From CAZVWV01 sp964631745 (lineage in GTDB: Bacteria; Bdellovibrionota_C; UBA2361; JBGSMV01), in NCBI GenBank assembly GCA_964631745.1, contig CAZVWV010000036.1, forward strand, positions 1-26,839: DNA of 26,839 nt. Direction: 5' to 3'. Shown here in pieces: positions 20,113-26,839 of the stretch. The translations under genes and the position numbers were made by a program. The notes below the pieces were generated by a model. It was not told where the DNA came from. It saw only the letters and a list, made by a program, of their open reading frames with translations, and did not search any database. Every line of letters begins with the position of its first letter. Position 1 is the first letter of the stretch.

Positions 20113-20778
20113 TTACTTGATTAACTGCCCGATGCGGCCCAAGCTCTCCCAAGACCAATATATAATTAAAGCGCGACCCTTTATGCGATCCATACTTAAG
20201 TAAGGGTCGTTCCAAAAGCGAGAATCACGGGAGTGATCTCTGTTATCGCCAAGCAGCAAGACATGCTCGGCCGGGATCTTGCTCGGTCCGAAATCTCCGT
20301 CCCGAAGGCCTCCGGCTTCCCAGCGTGCATACGGTTCCGAATAGATCTGATTGTTGATATATACATTGGTACCGCGCACCTCCACTGTGTCTCCAGGAAG
20401 GCCGATCACGCGCTTGATAATATTGATCCCCGATTCGTCTTCCAAGGTTGCTTCATCGTCTGGCTTGGTAAAGACCACGATATCGCCTCTCTCTGGAGCA
20501 CCGTAGCGATAAATGGTATCGCTCACAAATGGTAATCTAAGCCCGTAACTAAACTTGCTTACCAAGATGTGGTCCCCGATCATTAATGTGGGAATCATGG
20601 AACCAGAGGGGATTTTAAAGGCTTCCACGACCGAGCCGCGTAATATCATGGCGATTACGACTAAGACCGCCAGGGTTTTAAGGAACGAGATAATTTCTCG
20701 AAACGTCACACTGGCGTTTGAAGGGATGCTTGCCTGCTGGCCAAACTTTGAGTTCTGATTCGGTCCAAGTTGATTCAT
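20113..20778 (-). CDS. lepB: Signal peptidase I
   Basis: This S26 serine peptidase has one transmembrane helix (about 30-50, FLKTLAVLVVIAMILRG). It carries the catalytic serine in the box IPSGSMIPTL and the general-base lysine in NIIKRVIGLPGD, plus GDNRDHSRDSRFW near the end. The start at MNQLG (20778) is chosen over the ATG two codons upstream, because a TTGTCA-18-TAGAAT promoter would begin transcription at exactly this A. It gives 221 residues, short for a proteobacterial LepB but normal for single-helix forms. It cleaves signal peptides of proteins exported through Sec at the outer face of the inner membrane. Confidence 0.93.
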   Translation of the reverse strand: MNQLGPNQNSKFGQQASIPSNASVTFREIISFLKTLAVLVVIAMILRGSVVEAFKIPSGSMIPTLMIGDHILVSKFSYGLRLPFVSDTIYRYGAPERGDIVVFTKPDDEATLEDESGINIIKRVIGLPGDTVEVRGTNVYINNQIYSEPYARWEAGGLRDGDFGPSKIPAEHVLLLGDNRDHSRDSRFWNDPYLSMDRIKGRALIIYWSWESLGRIGQLIK

Positions 20779-20784
20779 GCGCAT

Positions 20785-20814
20785 ATTCTAGGCATCATTG
20801 TTAGAATATGACAA
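20785..20814 (-). promoter_or_regulatory. Candidate lepB promoter (leaderless arrangement)
   Basis: On the minus strand TTGTCA (20814-20809) and TAGAAT (20790-20785) are 18 bases apart, and the ATG of MNQLG begins seven bases after the -10 box. No Shine-Dalgarno site is present. A 12-bp palindrome AACGAATTCGTT lies further upstream at 20835-20846 and could be a regulator site or chance. Confidence 0.55.
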
Positions 20815-20872
20815 TTGGCGGTAACCATGACCGGAACGAATTCGTTTCGTAATGATAAGCCAAGTTGATATG

Positions 20873-21205
20873 CTAAGCGCTATAGGCCTGCTTACGTCCG
20901 AACACAACCGTGCTGCAGTCCACCACGATACCCTGCTCTTTGGAGACGATCGTGGAGACAAATATACCCGGCTCAAAAGCGCGTTGTTTCAAAAGTTCGA
21001 CCTTCTCTAGGTCTGGAATAGCCATATTAGCTTTGATGGAGAAATTTAGTTCAACTTTGACTGATCCGGGAGTGTCATCTAGAAACTTTGTGATCATGCC
21101 ATAAATTGGATAAGTGCTACCGACAGCAACTTCGCCACTGGTAACTTCCAAGCCGAATTTTTCGAAGAAGTTTGGGTCTTTGTTCTCTTTGTTTTCATTT
21201 TCCAT
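20873..21205 (-). CDS. Hypothetical protein of 110 residues
   Basis: The start at ATG 21205 (MENENKENK) is chosen because AGGTG lies seven bases upstream; an earlier TTG at 21253 is unlikely. The N-terminus is polar and charged. The rest alternates strands, with stretches such as VAVGSTYPIYGMITKFLDD and VELNFSIKANMAIPDLEKV, and FVSTIVSKEQGIVVDCSTV at the end. This looks like a small beta-barrel or OB-like fold, with no signal peptide or membrane segment. I do not recognise the family. It stands between the Memo gene and lepB, all on the same strand. Confidence 0.6.
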   Translation of the reverse strand: MENENKENKDPNFFEKFGLEVTSGEVAVGSTYPIYGMITKFLDDTPGSVKVELNFSIKANMAIPDLEKVELLKQRAFEPGIFVSTIVSKEQGIVVDCSTVVFGRKQAYSA

Positions 21206-21257
21206 ACATGCACCTACATCCAAAAATTTAGAGCGTTTAATACATATCCGCAAATGA

Positions 21258-21274
21258 TGAGAAGTTGCTTCTCA
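21258..21274 (-). terminator. Short hairpin after the Memo gene (weak terminator candidate)
   Basis: TGAGAAG-TTG-CTTCTCA is a perfect 7-bp stem with a three-base loop, 58 bases after the Memo stop codon and before the next gene on the same strand. No run of U follows on the minus strand, so intrinsic termination would be poor. It may instead be an RNA processing or stability element. Confidence 0.25.
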
Positions 21275-21331
21275 ATAAAGATACGGCCAAAAAATTACGA
21301 AAATTACCTATTCCTGAGCGATCCTGAGGTG

Positions 21332-22576
21332 TTAAGCCATCTGCTCGTACATCCCAAGCCCCGCAAACGTCACTGCGCAGTCGTTTTGCAGGTTTACGGC
21401 TTGGCGGTAGTCGTAGAGCTGGCCACGGTATTTAAGCCCTAAGCGCTCGAACACATCCAGCACCGTATAAAGAGTGGGAAAGCCGCAGACCCTTCTGGCG
21501 TCATTGTCCTGTGCGATATGGGCAAAGAGCCGCTCTTTGTCTTGTTTAAGCAGAGTATCTAAATAAATTCGATCGCGCACTTCGATCTGCTGCATAAAAG
21601 CATCGGATAAACTTCCCGGATCTCCAAAGAAGCGCCCGACGTGGGCCATGTCGACGCCTGCCACTACTAGCACACGCTGCCCCTGAGCTCTTCGTTGGCC
21701 GACACATTCGGCAAGGGAGGCGGCAAAGCTTTCGTATTGATCAAACTCCCTAGGTGCTTTCTCTACACCGAGCATCTCTGAAAAGCTGCCAACTAGAATC
21801 GGCACAATTTTGGGGTTGGTCTTTAGATATTTAATAAATGGGACTTGAAGCTCAAGGGAGTGCTCTCTGCGGTGCAGCAATTCGTCTGCAAAACTTCTTT
21901 CATAGCCGTAACGTTTGGCCAGTTCTTCCACGAAGGCCGTATCACACGGCAGAGTTCCTAGCGGGCTTTCAAAATCTTTCTTAGTGAGATGAAACATCAG
22001 ATCGCTGTACTGATGCGAGGTGCCGATCAAAATATAAAGATCGTGATCTTCCAACGCGAGCTGATTGTAGCTTTTGCCGTAACACACATGGCCGCGACGA
22101 TAGTCGATGTGCGGGGCTACAAACCCCAACATGGGGCCTTTGGGACTAAGGGAATCTGCGCCGACCTTATGCTGCAAGTATTGGGCGAGCTCGGACCTTA
22201 AAGCGGCTCCGTCAGCTGCATAGCTTAGTCCCGCCATGAAGGCTTTTCTGGAGGATTCATTTTTGAAGGATTCCAGAATTTTTCGTTGAGCTGCGCTAAA
22301 GGTCGGGCCCTCTAGATAAAGATGCTTATCTAAGAGCGCGATAAGCTCCAGGACCACCTCGTCTTTAATGCCATAACTTGCAAACTTAGCCGTGATTTCA
22401 GGAACCGAAGTCTTACCATCGAAGCAGGCAATCAGCGGGCCCACCGCGGGCACAAGCAAGAGCGGCTCTTCGCTGATTCCGGTTGGGCAACGGATTAGCA
22501 AGATCTTCTGGCCCTCGTAGCTCTCGAGTTTGATGTCCAGGGGCCAGCGCAGCTTTGGATACTTAGTATGGCTCAA
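21332..22576 (-). CDS. amrB: Memo-family protein (AmmeMemoRadiSam system protein B) with N-terminal extension
   Basis: This 414-residue protein has the Memo fold in residues ~145-414: GFVAPHIDYRRGH with His156, LYILIGTSHQYSD, RREHSLELQVPFIKYL and VVAGVDMAHVGRFFGDPGS, which hold the conserved His/Asp/Cys-type site resembling class III dioxygenases. The first 140 residues are an added domain, including LLVPAVGPLIACFDGKTSVP, LLDKHLYLEGPTF and a helical linker. This resembles PqqD-like winged helices found on some deltaproteobacterial members. In other genomes Memo travels with an AMMECR1 protein and a radical SAM enzyme; neither is encoded next to it here. It follows mnmE after three bases, so it is the last gene of the rpmH operon. 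Its reaction is not known. Confidence 0.83.
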   Translation of the reverse strand: MSHTKYPKLRWPLDIKLESYEGQKILLIRCPTGISEEPLLLVPAVGPLIACFDGKTSVPEITAKFASYGIKDEVVLELIALLDKHLYLEGPTFSAAQRKILESFKNESSRKAFMAGLSYAADGAALRSELAQYLQHKVGADSLSPKGPMLGFVAPHIDYRRGHVCYGKSYNQLALEDHDLYILIGTSHQYSDLMFHLTKKDFESPLGTLPCDTAFVEELAKRYGYERSFADELLHRREHSLELQVPFIKYLKTNPKIVPILVGSFSEMLGVEKAPREFDQYESFAASLAECVGQRRAQGQRVLVVAGVDMAHVGRFFGDPGSLSDAFMQQIEVRDRIYLDTLLKQDKERLFAHIAQDNDARRVCGFPTLYTVLDVFERLGLKYRGQLYDYRQAVNLQNDCAVTFAGLGMYEQMA

Positions 22577-22579
22577 AGG

Positions 22580-23962
22580 TTACTTACCGATGCAAAACTT
22601 GGAGAAAATTCTAGATAAGATGTCTTCAGTGTAAGTTTTTCCGATTAGCTCTTCAAGCGCTGAAAGGGCATGTCTAATTTCGGCGCTAGGGAGCTCGGGA
22701 GAGAGTCGTTGCTGTATTCCCTCACATGCGCGGACGAGTGAGTCTTTGGCACGGGTTAGGCAGCGCACCTGCCTTTGGCTGGAAACGATAAATGAGCTCT
22801 CCGCCTGAGTTGGCAAGCTGCCTTTAAGTTCTTCAATCAGAGCCGTGCGGAGCTGTGTGACTCCGGCATTGCTCTTTACGGAGATAGAAAACACACGGGC
22901 GCAGCTTTTTGCTTCACTCGGTAATTCTTTAGTCGAAGGTGTGGGGAGATCGATCTTGTTGACGACCAACCAGATGCGTTTAGATTTAGTGTGGGCTGCT
23001 TCGATGGCCCGGCGTACATCAGACTGATTCGACTGTGCATCAACTACCAAAAACACTAGATCGGCCCAAGCAATTTTGGATTCAGCTAGTTCGATTCCTA
23101 TTCTTTCAACTTCGTCCGTGGTCTCGCGGATGCCGGCTGAATCGCAGAATACAAATTTGTAGCCGTCCAAGAGAAGCTCCTCCTCTATAAGATCGCGAGT
23201 AGTACCTGAGATTGGCGTGACGATGGCGCGGTCCCTTCCTAGGAGGAGATTTAACAAACTGGATTTTCCCGCATTGGGCGGCCCGCAAAGTAAGACATGG
23301 TAGCCTTCGCGCAGGTGCTTTCCGTACTCGCACGTGCTCAAGAGCGTGCTAAGCGCAGCGCTTGAAGCGCTCAGAGCTTGAGCGAGTTCAGTTAAACGTT
23401 TCGGATTAATATCTTCCTCGGGGAAGTCTAGCCCAGCTTCAAGTTCGGCCAGGGCATCTCGCAGAGATTCTCCAATCTGGGCTAACTCTTTAGAGAGCGC
23501 GCCCTCTAGCTGCTCTTTGGCAATCATGAGCGCGCGCTCGCTTGTGGCGCTAATCAGATCGCAAAGAGCTTCTGCCTGCGAGAGATCGAGCTTGCCGTTT
23601 AAAAAAGCGCGCTTAGTGAACTCGCCCGGCTGCGCCGGGTCAACCCCCAAGGCAAACAGAGATCGCAGGACCTTTTGTATAAGCACAGGGCTTCCGTGTA
23701 GTTGAAACTCCGCTATGTCTTCCCCTGTATAGCTTGCGGGACTTGGCATATAAACAGCCAGAGCTCGATCTAACACCTCCCCACTCTGAAAATCCAATAT
23801 CTCGCCAAATACCAGCTCTCTTGGATAATCTGCTGGGTTTTTACGAGCGCGAAATATTTGGGAAAGTAGGCTCTTTGTTTTCGGTCCGCTCACACGTATT
23901 ATGGCAACTCCGGCGGGAGCTGGCGCGGTGGCTAGCGCTGCTATGGTAGAAATATCGCTCAC
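22580..23962 (-). CDS. mnmE: MnmE, tRNA wobble-uridine modification GTPase
   Basis: This 460-residue protein has an N-terminal folate-binding domain, a central helical domain and an inserted G domain. The P-loop GPPNAGKSS is at 227-235, followed by GTTRDLIEE, DSAGIRET and NKIDLP. The C-terminus is the invariant CIGK that carries the essential cysteine. Together with MnmG it adds the 5-carboxymethylaminomethyl group to U34 of certain tRNAs. It sits nine bases after yidC and three before the Memo gene. Length and motifs are normal. Confidence 0.95.
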   Translation of the reverse strand: MSDISTIAALATAPAPAGVAIIRVSGPKTKSLLSQIFRARKNPADYPRELVFGEILDFQSGEVLDRALAVYMPSPASYTGEDIAEFQLHGSPVLIQKVLRSLFALGVDPAQPGEFTKRAFLNGKLDLSQAEALCDLISATSERALMIAKEQLEGALSKELAQIGESLRDALAELEAGLDFPEEDINPKRLTELAQALSASSAALSTLLSTCEYGKHLREGYHVLLCGPPNAGKSSLLNLLLGRDRAIVTPISGTTRDLIEEELLLDGYKFVFCDSAGIRETTDEVERIGIELAESKIAWADLVFLVVDAQSNQSDVRRAIEAAHTKSKRIWLVVNKIDLPTPSTKELPSEAKSCARVFSISVKSNAGVTQLRTALIEELKGSLPTQAESSFIVSSQRQVRCLTRAKDSLVRACEGIQQRLSPELPSAEIRHALSALEELIGKTYTEDILSRIFSKFCIGK

Positions 23963-23971
23963 ATGCCAAAA

Positions 23972-25768
23972 CTATATCAGCGTCAAAACAAACCCTAGTG
24001 AAAAGATGGCCGCGCTAGCCAGAAGAGTCGCCGTTAGCGGACTGGCTTTCTTATCGTTACGTAAATAGGTTTGCTGTATAATTGATATAGTGTTGTTCAC
24101 CAACCAATAAAGCACTAAGCCTGCGGGCATGGGGACCACGATGAACATGCCGGTAAAAATAATCGGCATAAATTTCATAACTTTTTGCTGGGCCGGATCA
24201 AGCCCAGCTTGTGGCTGCCCGCGCTGCTGAATGAACATACTGAGACCCATGAGTAGCACCATAATGGGGATACCGATTCCAAAGATGGTGAGATGTTCTG
24301 GCGAGGAGAGATCTTTAATCCAGAGCGCGAACGGCGCATGTCGTAACTCAATCGAGTTGAATAGGGCCGAATACAGACCAAAAAATATCGGAATTTGTAT
24401 TAGCATTGGAAGGCAGCCACCCATGGGGTTTACTCCGCGTTTTTTGAAAAGGCCGGCCATCTCTTGGTTTAGTTGAGTGGGGTCTTTTATACGATCGCGC
24501 AGGGCTTTAATCTCAGGCTGCAGCTCTTGCATGGCCTTCATTGAGCGCATACTGGTAGCCGTCAGGGGCAAGAAGGCTGTTTTGATTGCCAGGGTTAATA
24601 GAATAATTGCTAGGCCGTAGTTTCCAAGTAGGGCATGAAATAATCGGATCAATGAGAGTAAGGGGTAGGCCAGTACTGAGAAGAAGCCCAGATCTATAGT
24701 CCTATGAAGTTGGAACCCGGTGGCGCTTAAGATGGTATCATCCTTGGGGCCAACATACACGCTAAAGGCGCCCTTTGTTGATTGCCCAGCTATGCGCGAG
24801 AAAAACAGATCCCCGGCCGGTGCCGAATCTTTGGCGTCAACTGGAAGTCTGCCGATCCGTGAATTCAATCCCGCGGTGGAAGCCACCAGTGAGGCACTGA
24901 AGTATTTGTCACCGAGCGAGATCCATTGATTTGAACCAGCTTCCTTTACGTTACTTTGAAGTTCGGTAAGCTCTTCCTTGAGTGCGGGGACAAGGGTGTG
25001 CGCGATCTTGTTGTTGGTATCAAGCAGGGTATAGGAAAGTGGATTTAAGCGCTCACTCTCCTGTTCGAAGGAACCAAAACGTGTCCATTCGAGCCAAATG
25101 CGGGCATCAGGGGAGATGGCCGACCCAAGTTCGATATTTACTTCAAACAAGTAAGAATCGGCGCGGAATTTGAAAATTTTCCTAATGATAGTACCGCCGA
25201 GATTCCCCTCAAACGTAAGCTCAAGATCCTTTCCTGGCCCAACAAGATAAGAGTTTTCTAAGTTTACTGTGTCGCCGGAAGTCTTGAGGAGCGTGTAAGT
25301 TACATTGGCATCATCAAGTTTGTCGACATAAACACCAAGCGGCAAAGGCAGCCCGTCAGATGACAGCACGGTTTCGAGCGGCTTTTCCGCCGCAAGAGCT
25401 TCGCGGTAACGGACAAGTGATAAACTCTTAACGCGCGCGCCTAAATGCGAGAGGCTCAGCTCCATATTCGGCGTCGAAATTTTTGTAAACGGTGCCGCGG
25501 CGATCTGGGCCAAAGTAGGGGTGGTTTGAGCGACTACCTTGGTAGTCTCTGCAGGTACTGGCGCGGGGTTCGTAACGGTAGCGTGCTCGACATTTGAAAG
25601 GGAAGCGTCTTTGGGAGGGGGTGGAATCTCTCGGTTAGTCTCAGGCGTGGGGGTGGCGCCGTGTTGCTCCGCAGCTCTTTGGTAATAAGGAGTAATGACT
25701 AGCTCAGAGTAAATCATTACGACCATGATACAGAGAAAAATAGCGATGGCGGTGCGTTTGTCTTCCAT
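23972..25768 (-). CDS. yidC: YidC/Oxa1 membrane protein insertase
   Basis: This 598-residue inner-membrane protein has an N-terminal signal anchor (AIAIFLCIMVVMIYSELVI, residues ~9-27), then a Pro/Thr-rich linker. A large periplasmic beta-sandwich domain spans about 90-350, and the conserved Oxa1 core of five helices contains LGNYGLAIILLTLAIKTAFL, MGGCLPMLIQIPIFFGLYSA and PAGLVLYWLVNNTISIIQQ. It inserts small membrane proteins alone or with SecYEG. The periplasmic domain is the double-membrane type. The usual jag/khpB gene that often follows yidC is absent; mnmE comes next after nine bases. Confidence 0.95.
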   Translation of the reverse strand: MEDKRTAIAIFLCIMVVMIYSELVITPYYQRAAEQHGATPTPETNREIPPPPKDASLSNVEHATVTNPAPVPAETTKVVAQTTPTLAQIAAAPFTKISTPNMELSLSHLGARVKSLSLVRYREALAAEKPLETVLSSDGLPLPLGVYVDKLDDANVTYTLLKTSGDTVNLENSYLVGPGKDLELTFEGNLGGTIIRKIFKFRADSYLFEVNIELGSAISPDARIWLEWTRFGSFEQESERLNPLSYTLLDTNNKIAHTLVPALKEELTELQSNVKEAGSNQWISLGDKYFSASLVASTAGLNSRIGRLPVDAKDSAPAGDLFFSRIAGQSTKGAFSVYVGPKDDTILSATGFQLHRTIDLGFFSVLAYPLLSLIRLFHALLGNYGLAIILLTLAIKTAFLPLTATSMRSMKAMQELQPEIKALRDRIKDPTQLNQEMAGLFKKRGVNPMGGCLPMLIQIPIFFGLYSALFNSIELRHAPFALWIKDLSSPEHLTIFGIGIPIMVLLMGLSMFIQQRGQPQAGLDPAQQKVMKFMPIIFTGMFIVVPMPAGLVLYWLVNNTISIIQQTYLRNDKKASPLTATLLASAAIFSLGFVLTLI

Positions 25769-25793
25769 AGTGTTTGTTATTACCTCGGTTTCA

Positions 25794-26060
25794 TTAGAGC
25801 AGCGGGTCAGAGCCTCCTGGATGGAAAGGATGGCAGCGGGCTATACGCTTTACCGTAAGCCAAGCGCCTTTGAAAAATCCGTATTTTTGAAATGCGGCAG
25901 CGGAATATTCCGAGCAGCTTGGTTCAAACTTACAAACATTGCCAAAGAGCGGGGAGAGCGTAGCTTTGTAAAGCCAGAGCAGTCCCGTATAGATATTTCT
26001 TGAGGGAGGCGAAGGGTATGGGTGGTGATCCGCTCCAATATTTTCCATGATTTGGTTCAT
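25794..26060 (-). CDS. yidD: YidD membrane protein insertion efficiency factor
   Basis: This 88-residue member of the DUF37 family is small and cysteine bearing, with the signature LLWLYKATLSPLFG, CKFEPSCSEYSAAAF and RIARCHPFHPGG. It assists YidC-dependent insertion at the inner membrane. The ATG overlaps the rnpA stop (ATGA, 26057-26060) and yidC follows after 25 bases, the conserved order. Length is normal for the family. Confidence 0.93.
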   Translation of the reverse strand: MNQIMENIGADHHPYPSPPSRNIYTGLLWLYKATLSPLFGNVCKFEPSCSEYSAAAFQKYGFFKGAWLTVKRIARCHPFHPGGSDPLL

Positions 26061-26458
26061 GCTAGGCTTTCATAGTTTTGGGGCATGAGTTTGGCTTTCG
26101 CTAGAAGGTTTAAAATCTCAGTGTAGATATCTTTTGATAACAGCCCTACGGAGTCTCTACGTGCAATAATTACTAGGTCAACTGCTTTTGTCAATTTATC
26201 CCGGTTCTTACGAAAGCACTCGCGCAACTTTCTTCTTAACGAGTTCCTTCGGGTGGCGCGCTTATCGATCTTTTTGGTAATTATAACTCCTAGCCTGCTG
26301 CTTGCCGTTTGAGCTGGAGCCACTAAGACCAGAAAGTGTTTAGACTGCCAACGGGCTGCACGCGCCTGCACGGAAGCATAGTCAGCGCTTTTCCTGAGCC
26401 TTAGAGTGTTGGCGTATCCAAATCTCTTGGCGGGTTTGCTCTGTATGCTTGTTGGCAA
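26057..26458 (-). CDS. rnpA: RNase P protein component
   Basis: This 133-residue basic protein binds the RNase P RNA to trim tRNA 5' leaders. TLRLRKSADYASVQ is the family N-terminal motif, and RATRRNSLRRKLRECFR is the RNR-type RNA-binding helix, in which the central Arg of the usual RNR is Ser here. VDLVIIARRDSVGLLS lies near the end. The apparent start is a TTG, with GGGAC as the only purine-rich stretch before it; no ATG precedes the conserved region in frame. It lies 84 bases after rpmH and overlaps yidD by four bases. Confidence 0.9.
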   Translation of the reverse strand: MPTSIQSKPAKRFGYANTLRLRKSADYASVQARAARWQSKHFLVLVAPAQTASSRLGVIITKKIDKRATRRNSLRRKLRECFRKNRDKLTKAVDLVIIARRDSVGLLSKDIYTEILNLLAKAKLMPQNYESLA

Positions 26459-26542
26459 AGGTCCCGATAAAATTCTAACGCTAAATGATGATACAGCCGC
26501 GTCTACCTATTACGTCTTAACAATACGTCTTTGCTAAACGTC

Positions 26543-26704
26543 TTATCTATAATGGCCCTTGCGCGGGCTGGTTACAGAGATCTTATGACGACCCTGTTTG
26601 CGACGAGCATTCAAAACCTTGCGGCCGCCCTTGGTCTTCATACGTTTTCTAAAGCCGTGAGTAGTGCGGCGTGATTTCTTGCTTGGCTGATATGTCCGTT
26701 TCAT
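26543..26704 (-). CDS. rpmH: 50S ribosomal protein L34
   Basis: This 53-residue very basic protein begins MKRTYQPSKKSRRTTHGFR and ends TSPRKGHYR. The L34 core KRTYQPS, HGFRKRM and GRKVLNARRKQGR is intact; the C-terminal extension of seven or so residues beyond the usual 44-46 is long. It heads the rnpA-yidD-yidC-mnmE gene block, the order normally found beside dnaA and oriC. No Shine-Dalgarno site precedes the ATG (the bases are CCCCCCT), and a TTGAAT/TAATAT promoter ends nine bases upstream. Confidence 0.95.
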   Translation of the reverse strand: MKRTYQPSKKSRRTTHGFRKRMKTKGGRKVLNARRKQGRHKISVTSPRKGHYR

Positions 26705-26713
26705 AGGGGGGTA

Positions 26714-26742
26714 ATATTAGAGCCTATGTTTTAAAAATTCAA
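26714..26742 (-). promoter_or_regulatory. Candidate rpmH promoter
   Basis: On the minus strand TTGAAT (26742-26737) and TAATAT (26719-26714) are 17 bases apart. Transcription would start near 26707, about three bases before the rpmH ATG. The hexamers match the sigma70 consensus at four of six positions each, so the call is moderate. Confidence 0.4.
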
Positions 26743-26806
26743 GAGCAGCTGGGGGGCTAGGGGGCGGTAAAATAGGAAAATATTGGGTTTTTTGTGATAT
26801 GGGCGC

Positions 26807-26839
26807 CCCCAAGTGGCCGGCCAGGCCGGTCTCTTGGGG
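26807..26839. repeat. 33-bp GC-rich palindrome at the right edge of the window
   Basis: The segment reads CCCCAAG-TGG-CCGGCC-A-GGCCGG-TCT-CTTGGGG: symmetrical arms of 7 and 6 bases around a central A, interrupted by one 3-base mismatch bulge. It is the last 33 bases given, upstream of rpmH and probably on the way to the origin region. It could be a terminator stem, a protein-binding site, or a structure at which a sequence assembly stopped. Confidence 0.75.

Overview
The window looks like a Gram-negative bacterial chromosome segment of moderate GC that reads with the standard bacterial code. YidC has the long N-terminal periplasmic domain of double-membrane bacteria, and LepB, SecA, HemW, YgfZ and MnmE are all recognisable. 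I cannot name the species. A deltaproteobacterial-type or Bdellovibrionota-like lineage is a guess, based on a eukaryotic-type hexokinase and a Memo-family protein in housekeeping operons. The right end carries rpmH-rnpA-yidD-yidC-mnmE in the order usually found beside dnaA/oriC, so the origin probably lies just beyond position 26839.

Layout from left to right: (1) 1-1610 is a scrapyard of defence-type fragments. It holds the tail of an unknown gene, a nucleotidyltransferase cassette bracketed by a 46-bp direct repeat, and a Phd-type antitoxin whose PIN toxin survives only as a 36-codon tail. (2) 1640-7993 is a tight minus-strand operon, secA-hemW-hexokinase-TPR/zinc-ribbon, in which every junction is a 4-bp ATGA overlap. 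(3) 8028-9243 holds a class IV aminotransferase and a hotdog acyl-CoA thioesterase on the plus strand. (4) 9246-18070 is an accessory island. It contains three VapBC modules, a Phd/RelE-type module whose toxin has an in-frame stop, a truncated MOSC gene, a frameshifted secreted protein, a ribokinase, a DUF2007/zinc-ribbon membrane protein, an unrecognised 374-residue protein, and a SAM methyltransferase separated from it by a large inverted repeat. (5) 18156-21205 carries an M24 peptidase, ygfZ, lepB and a small unknown gene. (6) 21332-26704 is the rpmH-rnpA-yidD-yidC-mnmE-Memo block, all on the minus strand.

How the genes work together: the two housekeeping blocks deal with protein export and membrane insertion (SecA, YidC, YidD, LepB) plus RNA and translation functions (RnpA, MnmE, L34). 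The island is dominated by toxin-antitoxin modules, several of them visibly decaying.

A pattern that recurs across the window is a plausible sigma70 promoter whose -10 box ends only 6-12 bases before the start codon, with no Shine-Dalgarno sequence (lepB, rpmH, secA and two vapB genes). This suggests leaderless or near-leaderless mRNAs. Other genes (the methyltransferase, ribokinase and Phd antitoxin) have ordinary Shine-Dalgarno sites.
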